A DNA stretch of 33,256 nucleotides, taken from the NCBI GenBank assembly GCA_900169235.1, contig FWCC01000513.1:1-33256 (forward strand), given 5' to 3'. Positions 1 through 9,498 of the stretch are shown here, in pieces. The translations under genes and the position numbers were made by a program. The notes under the pieces were generated by a model. That model saw only the letters and a list, made by a program, of their open reading frames with translations, did no database searches and had not been told where the DNA came from. This DNA is from Zarea fungicola. Its lineage: Eukaryota > Ascomycota > Sordariomycetes > Hypocreales > Cordycipitaceae. Each line of letters starts with the position of its first letter. Within the stretch, counting starts at the first letter, position 1.

Positions 1-127
1 GGGGGCCGCAGGTCCCTCGTTACGCCAAACCTTACTTTTAGTGGGTGCCAACATACTGGTGGTGACCCGTCTTAGGGTTCCGCAACGCGTCAGCTGCTAT
101 CTACCTGCCCTAGTAATCATTGCTCCT

Positions 128-451
128 CTACCACATGCTAAGCTTAGCACACTGTTGAGTCTCTGGCTGCACCTTTGTAAGGTAGCTAACGCGGCTCACA
201 GTGTAGAACTCCACACCAATCTTGCCTCCGAGCGACGCCGCGGATCCATCAAGCGAGCCTGCCTTGACACAGACAACATTCGGCATAATTTCGAGCTCTG
301 TATAGAGACTAGAACCGCATCTGCCACAGAAAAAGTGATTGTTAGTCTTCCCAGAGTCGCCGCTGAGGCTGTAGGTTTTCGGGTTTCCTATTTCGATCTT
401 AGTGTATTTCCAACCGCAAAATTCCCGCTTATGGTGTTGTACATAGAACAT
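128..451 (-). pseudogene. GFA/CENP-V-type zinc-domain protein, C-terminal part
   Basis: The 107-residue frame carries the C-terminal half of a fungal GFA domain (glutathione-dependent formaldehyde-activating enzyme/CENP-V fold). Visible are the GNPKTY and GDSGK stretch at about residues 22-34, the zinc-binding CGRCGSS at about 42-48, and the closing KAGSLDG at about 63-69. The family's N-terminal zinc-binding CxCG and CxxC half should lie upstream (higher coordinates on this strand). I could not find it there, and an in-frame stop follows within about 75 nt upstream. Either the gene is a 5'-truncated remnant, or the N-terminal half sits in exons I cannot see. GFA proteins bind zinc through cysteines, so loss of the first half would probably abolish function. 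Domain identity is fairly sure; pseudogene status is inferred. Confidence 0.6.
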
Positions 452-2019
452 TGCTAGGGATGGTTTAGTGGCAGTTACCTCTGATGACGCTGAAAGTTCC
501 GCGCGAGGTTATCGCATTGGAGGTGTATGGGCCGCCTGACCACTGTAGATGATATTAGATGAAATCATGTGTTGTCTCCCATCAAGCCCGAAGTATTCAA
601 ATTACACACCTTCTGACAATTGGTGCAGTGACAAAGAGAAGTAGATTCAATAGGACCTTGATGTATTGTAAGCATTAGTACTAGTACCGCATGAAAACCT
701 TATGCCTACTTACCAGTGAACTGGTAGACAATGTCACCGCACATGCAAGAACCCTTGGTGGCCATTTCGAGTGGTTCCTGACAAAACAGAATTCACCAAA
801 GTTAAAAGCACGGCTCATTTGTTTGGTATCGGAAGCGATGCTAGATGGGGAGGAAAAAGTAATTGGGGGCGAAGGTTGAAATAATTGAAATAAATACTAT
901 GCACCGTTTTGCCTACCCGTATCTCAAATTGTCATCTCGCTTGAATAAATAAATACAATGCGCTTCCACGTACAAGCGCATCAGTTTAGGTTAGCACAAC
1001 AGCTGGATGCCCTCTAACTACAAAGAGCTGCGTAGTTCGAGCAGCTAAGTATTTAAAATTTGCATTGTAGATGCTAGAAATAGGCTCTCCTGTGTATTTG
1101 GAATGGTACATGCCATTTTGTTTTTGCTTCAAGCTGCGCCTATACTTTCAGCTACTAGAGTTCTCCTATTACGGAGCGGTCGATTTGTATTTGCATTTGC
1201 ATTTCGACGACAAAGTACGGTTTAAAGACTAGGTTAATGAGCTGGGGAATGGAAAAGTGGTACTGGTTGTCATGGTATGGCGCAATGGATGGTGTCAACT
1301 GACATATCTTGGGCGTGGATTAAAGACATGTATGCGTAGTACTGGGGTATCAAGACTGAAACTAGAGTAACAATATTTTAAAAATCAGTAAGTCTTATGG
1401 GTCGTTCAATTTCAAATTGCGGATGCTTTTCTGAGAGATTGGACATATTGTTTTTAAGCCGTACTGTTGTGACTGCTGACTCAAATCAAGCAGCGTATCT
1501 AGCGAAGTCTGACTCCTGCTGCAAGCCAAACCTTCCTCATAGGCAACTCGAGCCGTTGTTGGGTGTATTCGCGGGAGTGGTAACTACGCCCGAGTCATTT
1601 GACCCGCGAAACTGCACATATTTGGAATTCAGAATGAGTTATTACTCCCAGGCTTATTCGTGTCTAGTGTGGCGTGGATTGCCGACATGCTGCCTCCACA
1701 ATAGCCGATCGCTACAGGAAACTGCAATGGCTATTGGTATTCGACTTTTCTTCAGTCAGGCATAAACTATGCCGCAGTATCGATGTCCGGATCAAGACTT
1801 GGCAGTAAGAACTGCATTACTCGCTTTCTGCAGCAAAGGTGGAGCCCGCGCATGCGTTGATTTGGTTTCGTCGATCGTCGGCAACTGTACCCGAGAGTTT
1901 GTTTTTAGAATGCCGTAGGTTGCCGGAAAGTGGCGGTAAGATAAAGTAAATGGATCGCATCTCGTTTTGTTTCTAGTTCAAGGCATTGAAGCGGGGCGTA
2001 GAACCCCCAAATAAGCTAG
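452..2019. other. Intergenic region with no supported gene
   Basis: Short open frames occur on both strands, the longest being 122 codons at 1397-1765. None has a recognisable domain, a signal peptide or a supporting intron-exon structure. No tRNA-like or repeat structure was noticed. Confidence 0.4.
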
Positions 2020-2334
2020 AATCCTGTCATCCACAGCCGGCCTGACGAGGCTGGCGCCGGAAGGCTTAATACGGCTAGGTTTGTGTCACTTTCAATCTCA
2101 GGACGTCGGAGCTTTCAAGGGGAAGTTGTACCGGGGTGGGCAATACCGTACGGAGGTACATCACGCGAGTACGACGATTATGGGTTTCCAGTCAAGCGGA
2201 AAAGAATTCACAGGGGAGAGTTGCACACATCTTTCTACTACAACGCTGGGACAACGGTGGCCAACGTAGCCCTAGGCATTGAACATGGAGACCTGGAGCT
2301 GTCTTTTCCACCGACTTGTCGCAGGCGTTTGTAA
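2020..2334 (+). other. Unclassified open frame without ATG
   Basis: An open frame of about 105 codons runs from just after a TAG at 2017-2019 to a TAA at 2332-2334. It has no ATG start. Its middle looks protein-like, with a Tyr/Gly/Asp-rich stretch (IPYGGTSREYDDYGFP) followed by a basic KRKR run, and continues evenly to the stop. I recognise no family. It may be an internal or last exon, or the remnant of a decayed gene. An overlapping second frame at 2081-2269 is also open, so chance is possible. Confidence 0.2.
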
Positions 2335-2660
2335 AACGCAGCTTGTATGGCAGCTATTCGGGTGTAGTCGCAGCCGGTTATACGGGGTCTTAGCTCACAT
2401 GCAACAGAGGAGAAAATTCTCTCATCGAGGCCGGAATCCACCAAAGCTGCTACTCGCTGTTCAGAAACTTAAGTATGATCTGCACAAGCAAAGGACCTGA
2501 GTAGCCTGCTGAGAGGCATGACAAGTCATAGATAGTGTTACTCTTGCAAGCAGGAAAGTACATACATATCTTTTCATATAAAAGATTATTTTTAAACAGT
2601 CTAGTATTGCGATTTGAACTGGTAGCTATCTGTTGTGAATAAAGATGGCACATTGTCTAT

Positions 2661-3305
2661 TCAGAGCTTATCAATCCAACCAATGGCTTCCTGAGGTTCA
2701 ATTCTCTTGGAAAAGTCTCCCTCGGCAAAAACATTTCTCACTATGCCTTCTTTATCGACTAGCAGAGTTACAGGAACAGGAACCTGAAAAGAGTCGTCTC
2801 CATTGCGTTCCTTCAAATCGAAACCGAGTTTGGCAAATGCTGGCCGCAGCGCGTCAGGTTGCTCCCAAACAATGTTTAGCCTCTTGGCAAACTCAAGACC
2901 AAGATCGGACAGGATTAAAAATTCGAAATTGTTTTTGCTTATTGTTGCAAGGGATGCATCGGGAAGCTCTGGTGTTATGGCAACAAACGTAACCCCGCGG
3001 GCTCGGATTTCCGCCATATGCTTCTGGAATGCCCTCATGGTTGTATTGCAAAATGGACACCATTCTCCTCGATAGAATGATATCAAAATAGGGCCTGAAG
3101 CGAGCAGCTCTTCGCTGCTAACTTCGACCCCATCGGCACCAGGAAGTCTGAAGTGAGGCAGAGCATCACCAACTTGAATGATACCTCTAGTATCAAATTG
3201 CTGCGCAAAGCTGTCTTTGGCGTCCAAGAGTGGTCCTTTTATGGCCTCGGGAAAATCATTTAGGGAGTCTAAAACTCCAGAAAGCTCCTTGTTGAGTGTT
3301 GTCAT
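2661..3305 (-). CDS. Peroxiredoxin-like AhpC/TSA family protein
   Basis: This intronless gene encodes 214 residues with a thioredoxin-like AhpC/TSA fold. Residues 1-45 are a helical N-terminal extension. The core begins with VGDALPHFRLPG (about 46-56) and continues through the strand ISFYRGEWCPFCN (about 75-87). Cys83 and Cys86 form a CPFC pair, with Cys83 at the expected peroxidatic position. Later core elements are VAITPELPD (109-117), ILSDLGLEFAKRLNI (131-145) and PVTLLVDKEGIVR (178-190). Family members reduce peroxides using thiols; the CxxC pair suggests a thioredoxin-like or atypical two-cysteine mechanism, which is inference. There is no signal peptide, so it is probably cytosolic. The ATG at 3305 starts the first in-frame conserved segment. 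It looks intact. Confidence 0.88.
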   Translation of the reverse strand: MTTLNKELSGVLDSLNDFPEAIKGPLLDAKDSFAQQFDTRGIIQVGDALPHFRLPGADGVEVSSEELLASGPILISFYRGEWCPFCNTTMRAFQKHMAEIRARGVTFVAITPELPDASLATISKNNFEFLILSDLGLEFAKRLNIVWEQPDALRPAFAKLGFDLKERNGDDSFQVPVPVTLLVDKEGIVRNVFAEGDFSKRIEPQEAIGWIDKL

Positions 3306-4003
3306 TTTGAGGTGTAGTGGAAAGAAATAGAGTACTGGATGAAGGCAGCTTGAGATGTGAAAGTAGGATTGGTTTTTTAGGGGGCGTGCATTTTAGGCTT
3401 TTTGTCCCGCCGATAGCTGACGCACGGTGAGCAGATAATTTGATACTCAGGATACATAGGTTACTTACGGAGTACCCAAAAGGAATAAGTTCACTAATAA
3501 GCCCGAATGGAGAAGGACGGACTGACTCATGGATATGGCGCTGCAGAGGGCGAGCGAAAGGTGGCGGTTGCTACTGGTTTGCGTCCACTACTGGTAGAAT
3601 TCCAAATACCGTGCTCACGGTCCTCCATGTAGTTGGTAAGATAATTCTAGAAGTATGAGGCAGTTACCCCTAGTGACTAGCCTGGGCATGTCGTTTGGTC
3701 TCGGACAACCAGGATCTGACAGTGAAACCCTCACTCGCCCAATACGACGTCATATTCTCGGTGACACCGACGGTCGCCTGGGTACCGTCTGGTCATTGCA
3801 GCAGCGCGTTTCGGGTGCTTGTGCCAACTCAACGGAAAAAAATCCTCGCTTCTCTGCTGAGGCCCGTAGTGCCCCCCGTGCCCATAGTGTCTGTCAGCCG
3901 TAAGGCTGAAGTCGTATCATTGCGGTGCCGCATAAAATGATACTGGCTGTGATAGTGGGTAGAGGAACGGATGGGTAAAGTCATGCTCTTCTAATCTTCA
4001 CAG
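3306..4003. other. Intergenic region with overlapping open frames
   Basis: Two overlapping plus-strand frames at about 3655-3940 are open for 80 codons each. Neither has a known domain or signal peptide. The segment ends in a good intron 3' end (CTAAT branch-like site and CACAG at 3999-4003), so part of it may be an intron or upstream exon of the cysteine-rich frame that follows. The first 130 nt are the likely promoter of the peroxiredoxin-like gene on the opposite strand. Confidence 0.3.
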
Positions 4004-4180
4004 GTGACCAGTTTGGTAACTCGTATTCTCGCAACGTACCGAGAGCCTGGTTACTGGAACTGCTCGGCTAGTGGAAACGCTCGCGGCTGGTCCAGATGTG
4101 GTGGATACTGTGAATATCAAGACTACCGCTTTACGAGGCTAAATTCAAGTCAGCGCCAATGTGAGACTTACTGTTTATAG
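4004..4180 (+). CDS. Possible last exon of a small cysteine-rich protein
   Basis: After a strong-looking splice acceptor (CTAATCTTCACAG ending at 4003), a 58-codon frame runs to a TAG at 4178-4180. It ends in a cysteine-rich segment with NC, RCGGYC and, at the end, QCETYC, giving five cysteines with aromatic and glycine-rich spacing typical of small secreted fungal proteins. A donor GTAGAG at 3959 would make a 45-nt intron, but the upstream exon and signal peptide are not clear. It could be a terminal exon, a decayed gene or chance. It lies about 230 bp upstream of another cysteine-rich secreted-protein gene on the same strand, which mildly supports it. Confidence 0.3.
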   Translation: MTSLVTRILATYREPGYWNCSASGNARGWSRCGGYCEYQDYRFTRLNSSQRQCETYCL

Positions 4181-4334
4181 CAATTGTGTGGGTGAGAATA
4201 TTATATGTATTAGACAATCAAATAGTAGACAAATGTAGCTAATGTAGTTCTATACATAGATTTACTGCACCTGTAACTAGAACGCATTTATTCCCAAAAT
4301 ATAAAGGTTACAAGCAATGGCTGAGCTTCTTTAC

Positions 4335-4342
4335 TATATAAA
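4335..4342 (+). promoter_or_regulatory. TATA box of the secreted-protein gene
   Basis: TATATAAA lies about 75 bp upstream of the ATG at 4414 and is followed by a pyrimidine-rich stretch. Spacing fits a fungal core promoter with a short leader. Confidence 0.5.
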
Positions 4343-4413
4343 CCCTTATACTTTCTTTCTACCAGTTGGCTGGTTCATTTTCTAGAAGTTCAGAACCTTA
4401 AACTTGACCGACA

Positions 4414-4812
4414 ATGCTCCTTAATAAATTGATTGCTGCGACTGCGCCCTTTGTGGCAGCTATTCAAGCATGTTAAATAGGAAAAATCGGTCAAGGAGAC
4501 CTACAGTGCAACAGCCCTTACTTGCAGGTAAACATCTATGGCGATAACCATTGCGGTGAATTTCTTTCGCATTATCGCTACATTGACCAGAGCAAACGGG
4601 GCAGCTGTGTTCCAACCGGTTGGAATGGTGTATATAGTGCCACGATTGCAAATTGGAACTATGCAACAAAGCAATGCGTCATGTACACAGACGGAGATTG
4701 TCAAGGAAATGGTGTCACCATTTCTGTGTATGGGAAAACTCAGAATCAATGGACAAGATGCGAAGCAGCCCCAGCCAACCACCAGTTTGAATCAATGAGG
4801 TGTTTCTGGTAG
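4414..4812 (+). pseudogene. Small secreted cysteine-rich protein gene with an in-frame stop
   Basis: An ATG at 4414 opens a clear signal peptide of about 19 residues: MLLNK, a hydrophobic core, then an Ala-x-Ala-like end. The frame then meets TAA at 4474-4476 (codon 21). The same frame continues without a stop for another 111 codons to the TAG at 4810-4812. That part is well formed, with seven cysteines at about codon positions 32, 47, 65, 88, 96, 116 and 130 and many Tyr, Trp, Gly and Asn residues, like secreted effector-type proteins of fungi. No intron removing the TAA fits well: a 54-nt intron at 4453-4506 keeps the frame but has a poor GTGGCA donor and cuts into the signal peptide. The simplest reading is a recent nonsense mutation, possibly CAA to TAA. 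Function is unknown. Confidence 0.65.
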
Positions 4813-5407
4813 AAATTTTAAAGGTATGGTTTAAATCTAGATGAAAGCTATTGTAATTTTGCTACTACTTGCTAATATTCAATATGGTTCGGTATTCTTA
4901 GAGTGGCTATATAGGCGGCTCGGATGAGTGGCCATTTTGAACTAGGAGTATTTCCCAGCTATATCAAAAGTCATCATAAAGCAAGTCAAATTTATATCCT
5001 CATATTAGCTCTGTAGCCAGATAAAGTCCTTCAAATACAACGTCAAGTCAGTTCCTTAGATCGAAGACTTCCGCTTAATACTCGCCTGAAATAATGTTTA
5101 CTAATGATTAGGGAGTTTTTTAATTGCATTTTAAATATTTCCGTTAGCACATTTAGCGTTTATGCTGCTTGAGGAAGAAAATCGACATTTAGCCAATATT
5201 TTCTTTGGTTCAGAAATGCGGTTATAGCAAGCGGTTGTATTGGACGCGAAGTGGTGGTTTGGTGTTCAACCACTTTGTGAATCGGGCCAACGCAGGTGGT
5301 CCCATTAATTTACGGCCCTGGATTGTTAGTTTAATTACGTCTTTACTGCCACAAGTCGTTTTGTGGTCGAATAACTAGTGCCAAGACGTTGCTGCACTGA
5401 CATGAAT
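4813..5407. other. AT-rich intergenic region, no gene seen
   Basis: This stretch between the secreted-protein gene and the ERG24 upstream region is AT-rich with many stops in all frames. No repeat or RNA gene was recognised. Confidence 0.5.
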
Positions 5408-5538
5408 CCGGATGTCTCCAAGCCGAGTGGTGTGAGATTCGGCTCTCCACTAATGGCAGGCAGTGCTGTCTCATGTATACGAAATACGCGTATTTCTGAG
5501 AACAAACCCGGATTTCTCCAGGCCGAGTGGCGTGAGAT
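5408..5538 (+). repeat. Imperfect 31-bp direct repeat with exactly 100-bp period
   Basis: Copies at 5408-5438 and 5508-5538 differ at only three positions. Both begin CCGGAT and end GTGAGAT. The repeat lies 140-270 bp upstream of the ERG24 start codon, with the palindrome and TCGTATA site between the two copies. Its origin and role are unknown. Confidence 0.75.
5476..5496. promoter_or_regulatory. Sterol-response-like TCGTATA site overlapping a 16-bp palindrome
   Basis: TATACGA at 5476-5482 is TCGTATA on the minus strand, the core known for the Upc2/Ecm22 zinc-cluster regulators of ergosterol genes in yeasts. It overlaps a perfect 16-bp palindrome, GAAATACGCGTATTTC, at 5481-5496. The pair is about 190-200 bp upstream of the ERG24 ATG. 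The match is short and could be chance, and the relevant regulator in this fungus is unknown. Confidence 0.35.
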
Positions 5539-5680
5539 GAAATTGCTAGAATCGCTTAAAATGCATATAGATCTGATGTTTGAAGCTACCTATTTCCAAA
5601 GTAGTAAAAGATACCTCGTCTTACATCTAAATGTAACTCAGTCTAACAGTTATTCAACTCGAGCACCAAAAAAAGAAACA

Positions 5681-7237
5681 ATGGAGCCCAAACCGAAAAG
5701 GATCAAGTACGAGTTTGGCGGTCCGTAAGTAAAGAGACGCTCCTTTCTAATAACTGCTCAGCCGCTAACAGTCTCGCAAGGCTCGGCGCCGCTATAATTG
5801 TGTTTGTGCTGCCAGTCCTTGTGTGTCTTTTCTTCTTTGCCTGCAACGATGTATCTGGCTGCCCTGCACCGAGTTTACTTAACCCCCACACTTTTACCTG
5901 GAAGCTGTTCAAGAGCGAGATTCCATGGCCCGAAAATGGCTTAGCTGGCTTTGTTACCTTGGAAGCCACATGCTGGACTTTGGCATACTATGTTCTAAGC
6001 CTGGCGCTTCATCGCGTGTTGCCTGCCCAAAGGGTGCTTGGCACCAAGTTGCGCGAATCTGGCCTCTCTCTTGAATACAGATTCAATTGTACGTTTAAGT
6101 TAATATCATTCGAGTTTCCTACTTTTACTAATGTCTTTTTAAGCGTTCTCGTCTACTCTAGTACAGCTTTCTGTCTGTGTTGCTGGTACTTGCCTTTATG
6201 GTGCAGACTTCATTGTATGGACATGGATTGATCAGAACTATTTACAGCTTCTTGCTGCCAATATTATCCTGTCCTATACTATTGGGATTTATGTCTACGT
6301 TAATAGTTACTCTGTTACGGAAGGCAATAGCCAACTTCGCGAATTGAGTATAGGAGGCCGTACCGGAAATCTCCTCTATGACTTTTTTATTGGCCGTGAG
6401 CTAAACCCTCGCGTCTTATTACCTGTCTTTGGGGAGGTTGACATGAAAACATGGATGGAAATGCGCCCTGGTCTAACTGGCTGGCTACTGCTAGACCTTG
6501 CCTTTGTTGCTAAGCAGTACCGTAACTACAGTTACATTTCAGACAGCATGGTCTTCGTCACAGCTATTCAAGCATATTATGTTCTTGAGGGCCAGTACGC
6601 TGAAGAAGGTCTCCTATGCATGACAGATACAATCACGGATGGCCTTGGCTTTATGCTTAGCTTTGGAGATATTGTCTGGGTGCCTTTTATCTACTCGACG
6701 CAATGCCGGTATCTGGCTATTTACCCTACCAATCTTGGCTGGTTTGGCCGAGGTACACTTGGCATTGTCTTCGCCATTGGACTCTACATTTTTCGCGCAT
6801 CAAATAACCAAAAGGCACTCTTTCGCAAGACACCTAACCATCCCAATGTTAACAGCCTCTCCTACCTAGACACAAAGCGTGGTACTAGGCTCTTGACTTC
6901 TGGGTGGTGGGGTGCCGCGCGTCACATCAACTACTTCGGCGACTGGATGCAATCTCTTGCATTCAACTTGGCGGCAGGATTTTCTGGCTATATAATTCTA
7001 CCAGCTGGCGCCATAACCGCAGCAGATGGTTACAGAATGGCAAATGGCAGCATGGTAGTACAGGGTGCTGCTAAGGGGTGGGGCGTTATCTTCACCATGT
7101 TTCATGCTTTATATTTTGCTGCGCTTTTAATTCATCGTGAGAGAAGGGATGATGCAGCCTGTGCGGAAAAGTACGGCACCGATTGGGAGAAATATAAGTC
7201 TGTAGTTCGGTGGAAGCTCCTTCCCGGCGTTTATTGA
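5681..7237 (+). CDS. ERG24: Delta(14)-sterol reductase (C-14 reductase)
   Basis: Three exons (5681-5724, 5781-6088, 6144-7237) join in frame to 481 residues. The introns are 56 and 55 nt with GTAAGT and GTACGT donors and CTAAC/CTAAT branch sites. The protein is a multi-pass ERG4/ERG24-family reductase. It starts MEPKPKRIKYEFGGP, then has the CNDVSGCPAPSLL segment shared by fungal C-14 reductases. It carries both family signatures: GNLLYDFFIGRELNPR at 192-207 and HRERRDDAACAEKYGTDW at 448-465. It ends WKLLPGVY, as the family does. The enzyme reduces the C14-15 double bond of the sterol intermediate made by CYP51, using NADPH, in the endoplasmic reticulum; it is the target of morpholine-type inhibitors. 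Hypocreales often carry more than one erg24 copy, so this may be a paralogue in an accessory region. No defects are visible. Confidence 0.93.
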
Positions 7238-7522
7238 GCTGGACGCTTGCTGCAGGTTTCCGTGTTTCCGTCAGTCAATGCCAGATACGAGGAAAATTAG
7301 GTCATGACAGCAGCTGTAGATAGTCTCCCTAATTGGTATACTTGTTGGCTTTGTCTGCTTCTAGATTCCTATGATAGGCAGCCGGGCAACTCAGGGAACT
7401 CCAGTCCAAATTCAACCCCCAATTGAATACCAACTTTCATCTAACCATCCTTGAAGTCCCACATTACAATGTCACAATTGCCTTGGTCCATCGGCTCTCA
7501 GCTATATCATATTGCTCCTCTT

Positions 7523-8519
7523 CTACTCTAATATCTCAACAGACCAACGTTGAGGGTGTTTCTCATCATCATACAGTTCCCACGTTTTATCTGCAATATT
7601 CTTCGGGTTAAGCACCTTGCTTTCCTCGTCAACAATGCCGCCGACCACAACCACACCAATATGCACGCCTTGGGGACCGTATACAGCGGCGAGCGATTGT
7701 GTTAGGTTATACTGGGCCGCCTTGGACGCAGAGAGCACAACTACATGAGTGTTTGGCTCCAGTGGTAGCAACGAACTGGTGACAAGCATTGTAGGTTTTG
7801 GTTGCGCTGCCTCTGCACAACTCTACGCTGTGCCAACTCGATAAGCTGCGGAATAGCCCATTTGGCAGCGACGTGAAGTGCAGCAGTGCTAATCTAGCGT
7901 ATGAGAGAAATCAAGTCAGCTAAAGTTATCCAAGTCCGTGAAAGGAGGGAAAGTGGACAGTGAAGATTAGGCATATCCTCTGTCTGTCTAAAAGAGACTA
8001 GTTCAGTAGGAGGAGTATTGTTGCTCCGCCTTCAGTTCTGGACAGGCCAAGGGTAGCTAAACAAGGTACCCCGTATGAACTGTAGATGGTGGTGATTGTT
8101 GATGGATAGCACGAGAAGAAATACATGTTCAAGTGTAGAAGAAAAGTTGAAAAATCATTACTAACAGTGAGCTCTTCAATTAAATCTTCCTCCCTAAACT
8201 GCAGGAGAGTCGAGGGCTTCACCTGTGCGGCGTTGAATGAGACAAACTCGGGAGTGCCGAGATCGTCCTGGACCTGCTCCAGCACCGTCTTAAACAGGGA
8301 GAGATTGGTAATATCAACCGGGTATATGTTGACCTGAATATCCTTGCTATTTGCCATGGAAATAACGAAGTGGCGGTCAGCGTGCAGTTTCTCAGCACGG
8401 CGGGCCAGGAGTGCGACTTTGGTAAAGCCCTGGGCTGCAAATTTGGCAGCGACATGACGGCCGATGCCTGGGCCGGAGCCGATGATGACAGCAGAGCCCA
8501 ATTTAGATTTACTTGCCAT
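7523..8519 (-). pseudogene. Short-chain dehydrogenase/reductase gene with a frameshift
   Basis: Exon 1 (8519-8166) begins with a Rossmann nucleotide-binding motif, GSGPGIG at residues 14-20, followed by LLARRAEKL and a PEFVSFNAAQV strand typical of fungal NAD(P)-dependent SDRs. A GTTAGT donor at 8165 and CTAG acceptor at 7894 remove a 272-nt intron. Exon 2 continues with LHVAAKWAIPQLIELAQ. The reading frame then breaks at about 7790-7825: the downstream part (LVTSSLLPLEPN, then LSASKAAQYNLTQSLAAVYG, to the stop at 7523) is in another frame, which itself has a TAG at 7825-7823. No intron fits, so a small indel is likely. The usual catalytic Tyr before SxxK is Leu here (LSASK); related fungal SDRs also lack it. 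Substrate is unknown. It lies convergent with ERG24, about 285 bp away. Confidence 0.72.
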
Positions 8520-9385
8520 ACTCTCGTGTACCGCTGAATTTATCAGTACAAACTTCCTGTTTTTTTAATCAAGTAAACGAATCATGGGTCCTCTTATATA
8601 AGTGAGAAATGGGTTAGCAATACACGCAGCGCTGTAACCAAACGCCTTGCTTGTCAGTAGGCCAACTGTATTTCCTAGCCAGCCACGGCGTCTGCAAATG
8701 GAGCGTTTCTACTTAGTTGGTGCTTACACATTTGCACTTAACTATGGTTTTGTTAGCCTTTCTTGGTGCTTTGTACCATCGTGACGGACATGAGACTGTT
8801 TACAGACGCTACGGACACTAGGGGGAACACTACGGGCGCCGGTAACGCCACGAACAATAGCATAGTTAACAAAGCTTGGCCAGAGATGGGTTACATTACA
8901 CACCAACGGTAAGGGTTTACGTCAGAGTCATAATAGAGACCTGGATCAGCAAGCTTCATAGGCGCTGCCAAGCCCTATTCACTCCCCAGAAGTGCTCAGA
9001 CATCTAGAAAACTAAGCTGCGCTTAGCTACAAAGTGGGGAGAATGGGCGGTGCATTACAAAGTGCCTTTGACGTCTTTATTGCAGTTGGTGATGGCTGTA
9101 CGCCAGTACTTCTACGCACCATTGCAATATCTATTGTTAGCGACAACGTGGGCTGCCTGACATCATTAAGGAAGAATTTTGGGCACAGGCTATGTCGCTC
9201 ATTTTGCGCATACAGAGGCGTGCTCCGAAGAAGGGGCAGCACGACAAAGACTCAACCTCACTCTATCCACCACTATATTTGGTCAAGCTGATACATGATT
9301 GCCGATTTGAGCAAACTTTGTCTGTTGTGGAGAAGCTACTTCCGAGCGGCGCCTCAGGTCAACCATTCCTCGTGGTAGACGCAAG
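8520..9385. other. Intergenic region between divergent genes
   Basis: This holds the promoter regions of the broken dehydrogenase (-) and the KP4-like gene (+). Open frames at 9027-9291 on both strands overlap each other and show no domain. No other feature was recognised. Confidence 0.4.
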
Positions 9386-9394
9386 TATATATAA
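9386..9394 (+). promoter_or_regulatory. TATA box of the KP4-like gene
   Basis: TATATATAA lies about 105 bp upstream of the ATG at 9499 and is followed by a C/A/T-rich leader containing a CAT repeat (CATCATCATCATT), as is common in fungal leaders. Confidence 0.5.
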
Positions 9395-9498
9395 CCCAAC
9401 ACGTTCTCACAGAGGCGAAATATAGCATTTCTACCAGTCTACATACTTCATTACATCATCATCATTTACATGCTTCACAACACCTTTTTAATCCCACA

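Noticed and set aside
1397..1765. 122-codon plus-strand frame
   Set aside because: It has no ATG-anchored signal peptide, domain or coding-like pattern beyond its length.
4453..4506. 54-nt intron that would remove the TAA in the secreted-protein gene
   Set aside because: The length keeps the frame, but the donor GTGGCA is poor, no clear branch site is present, and it would cut the hydrophobic core of the signal peptide. Kept as a test only.
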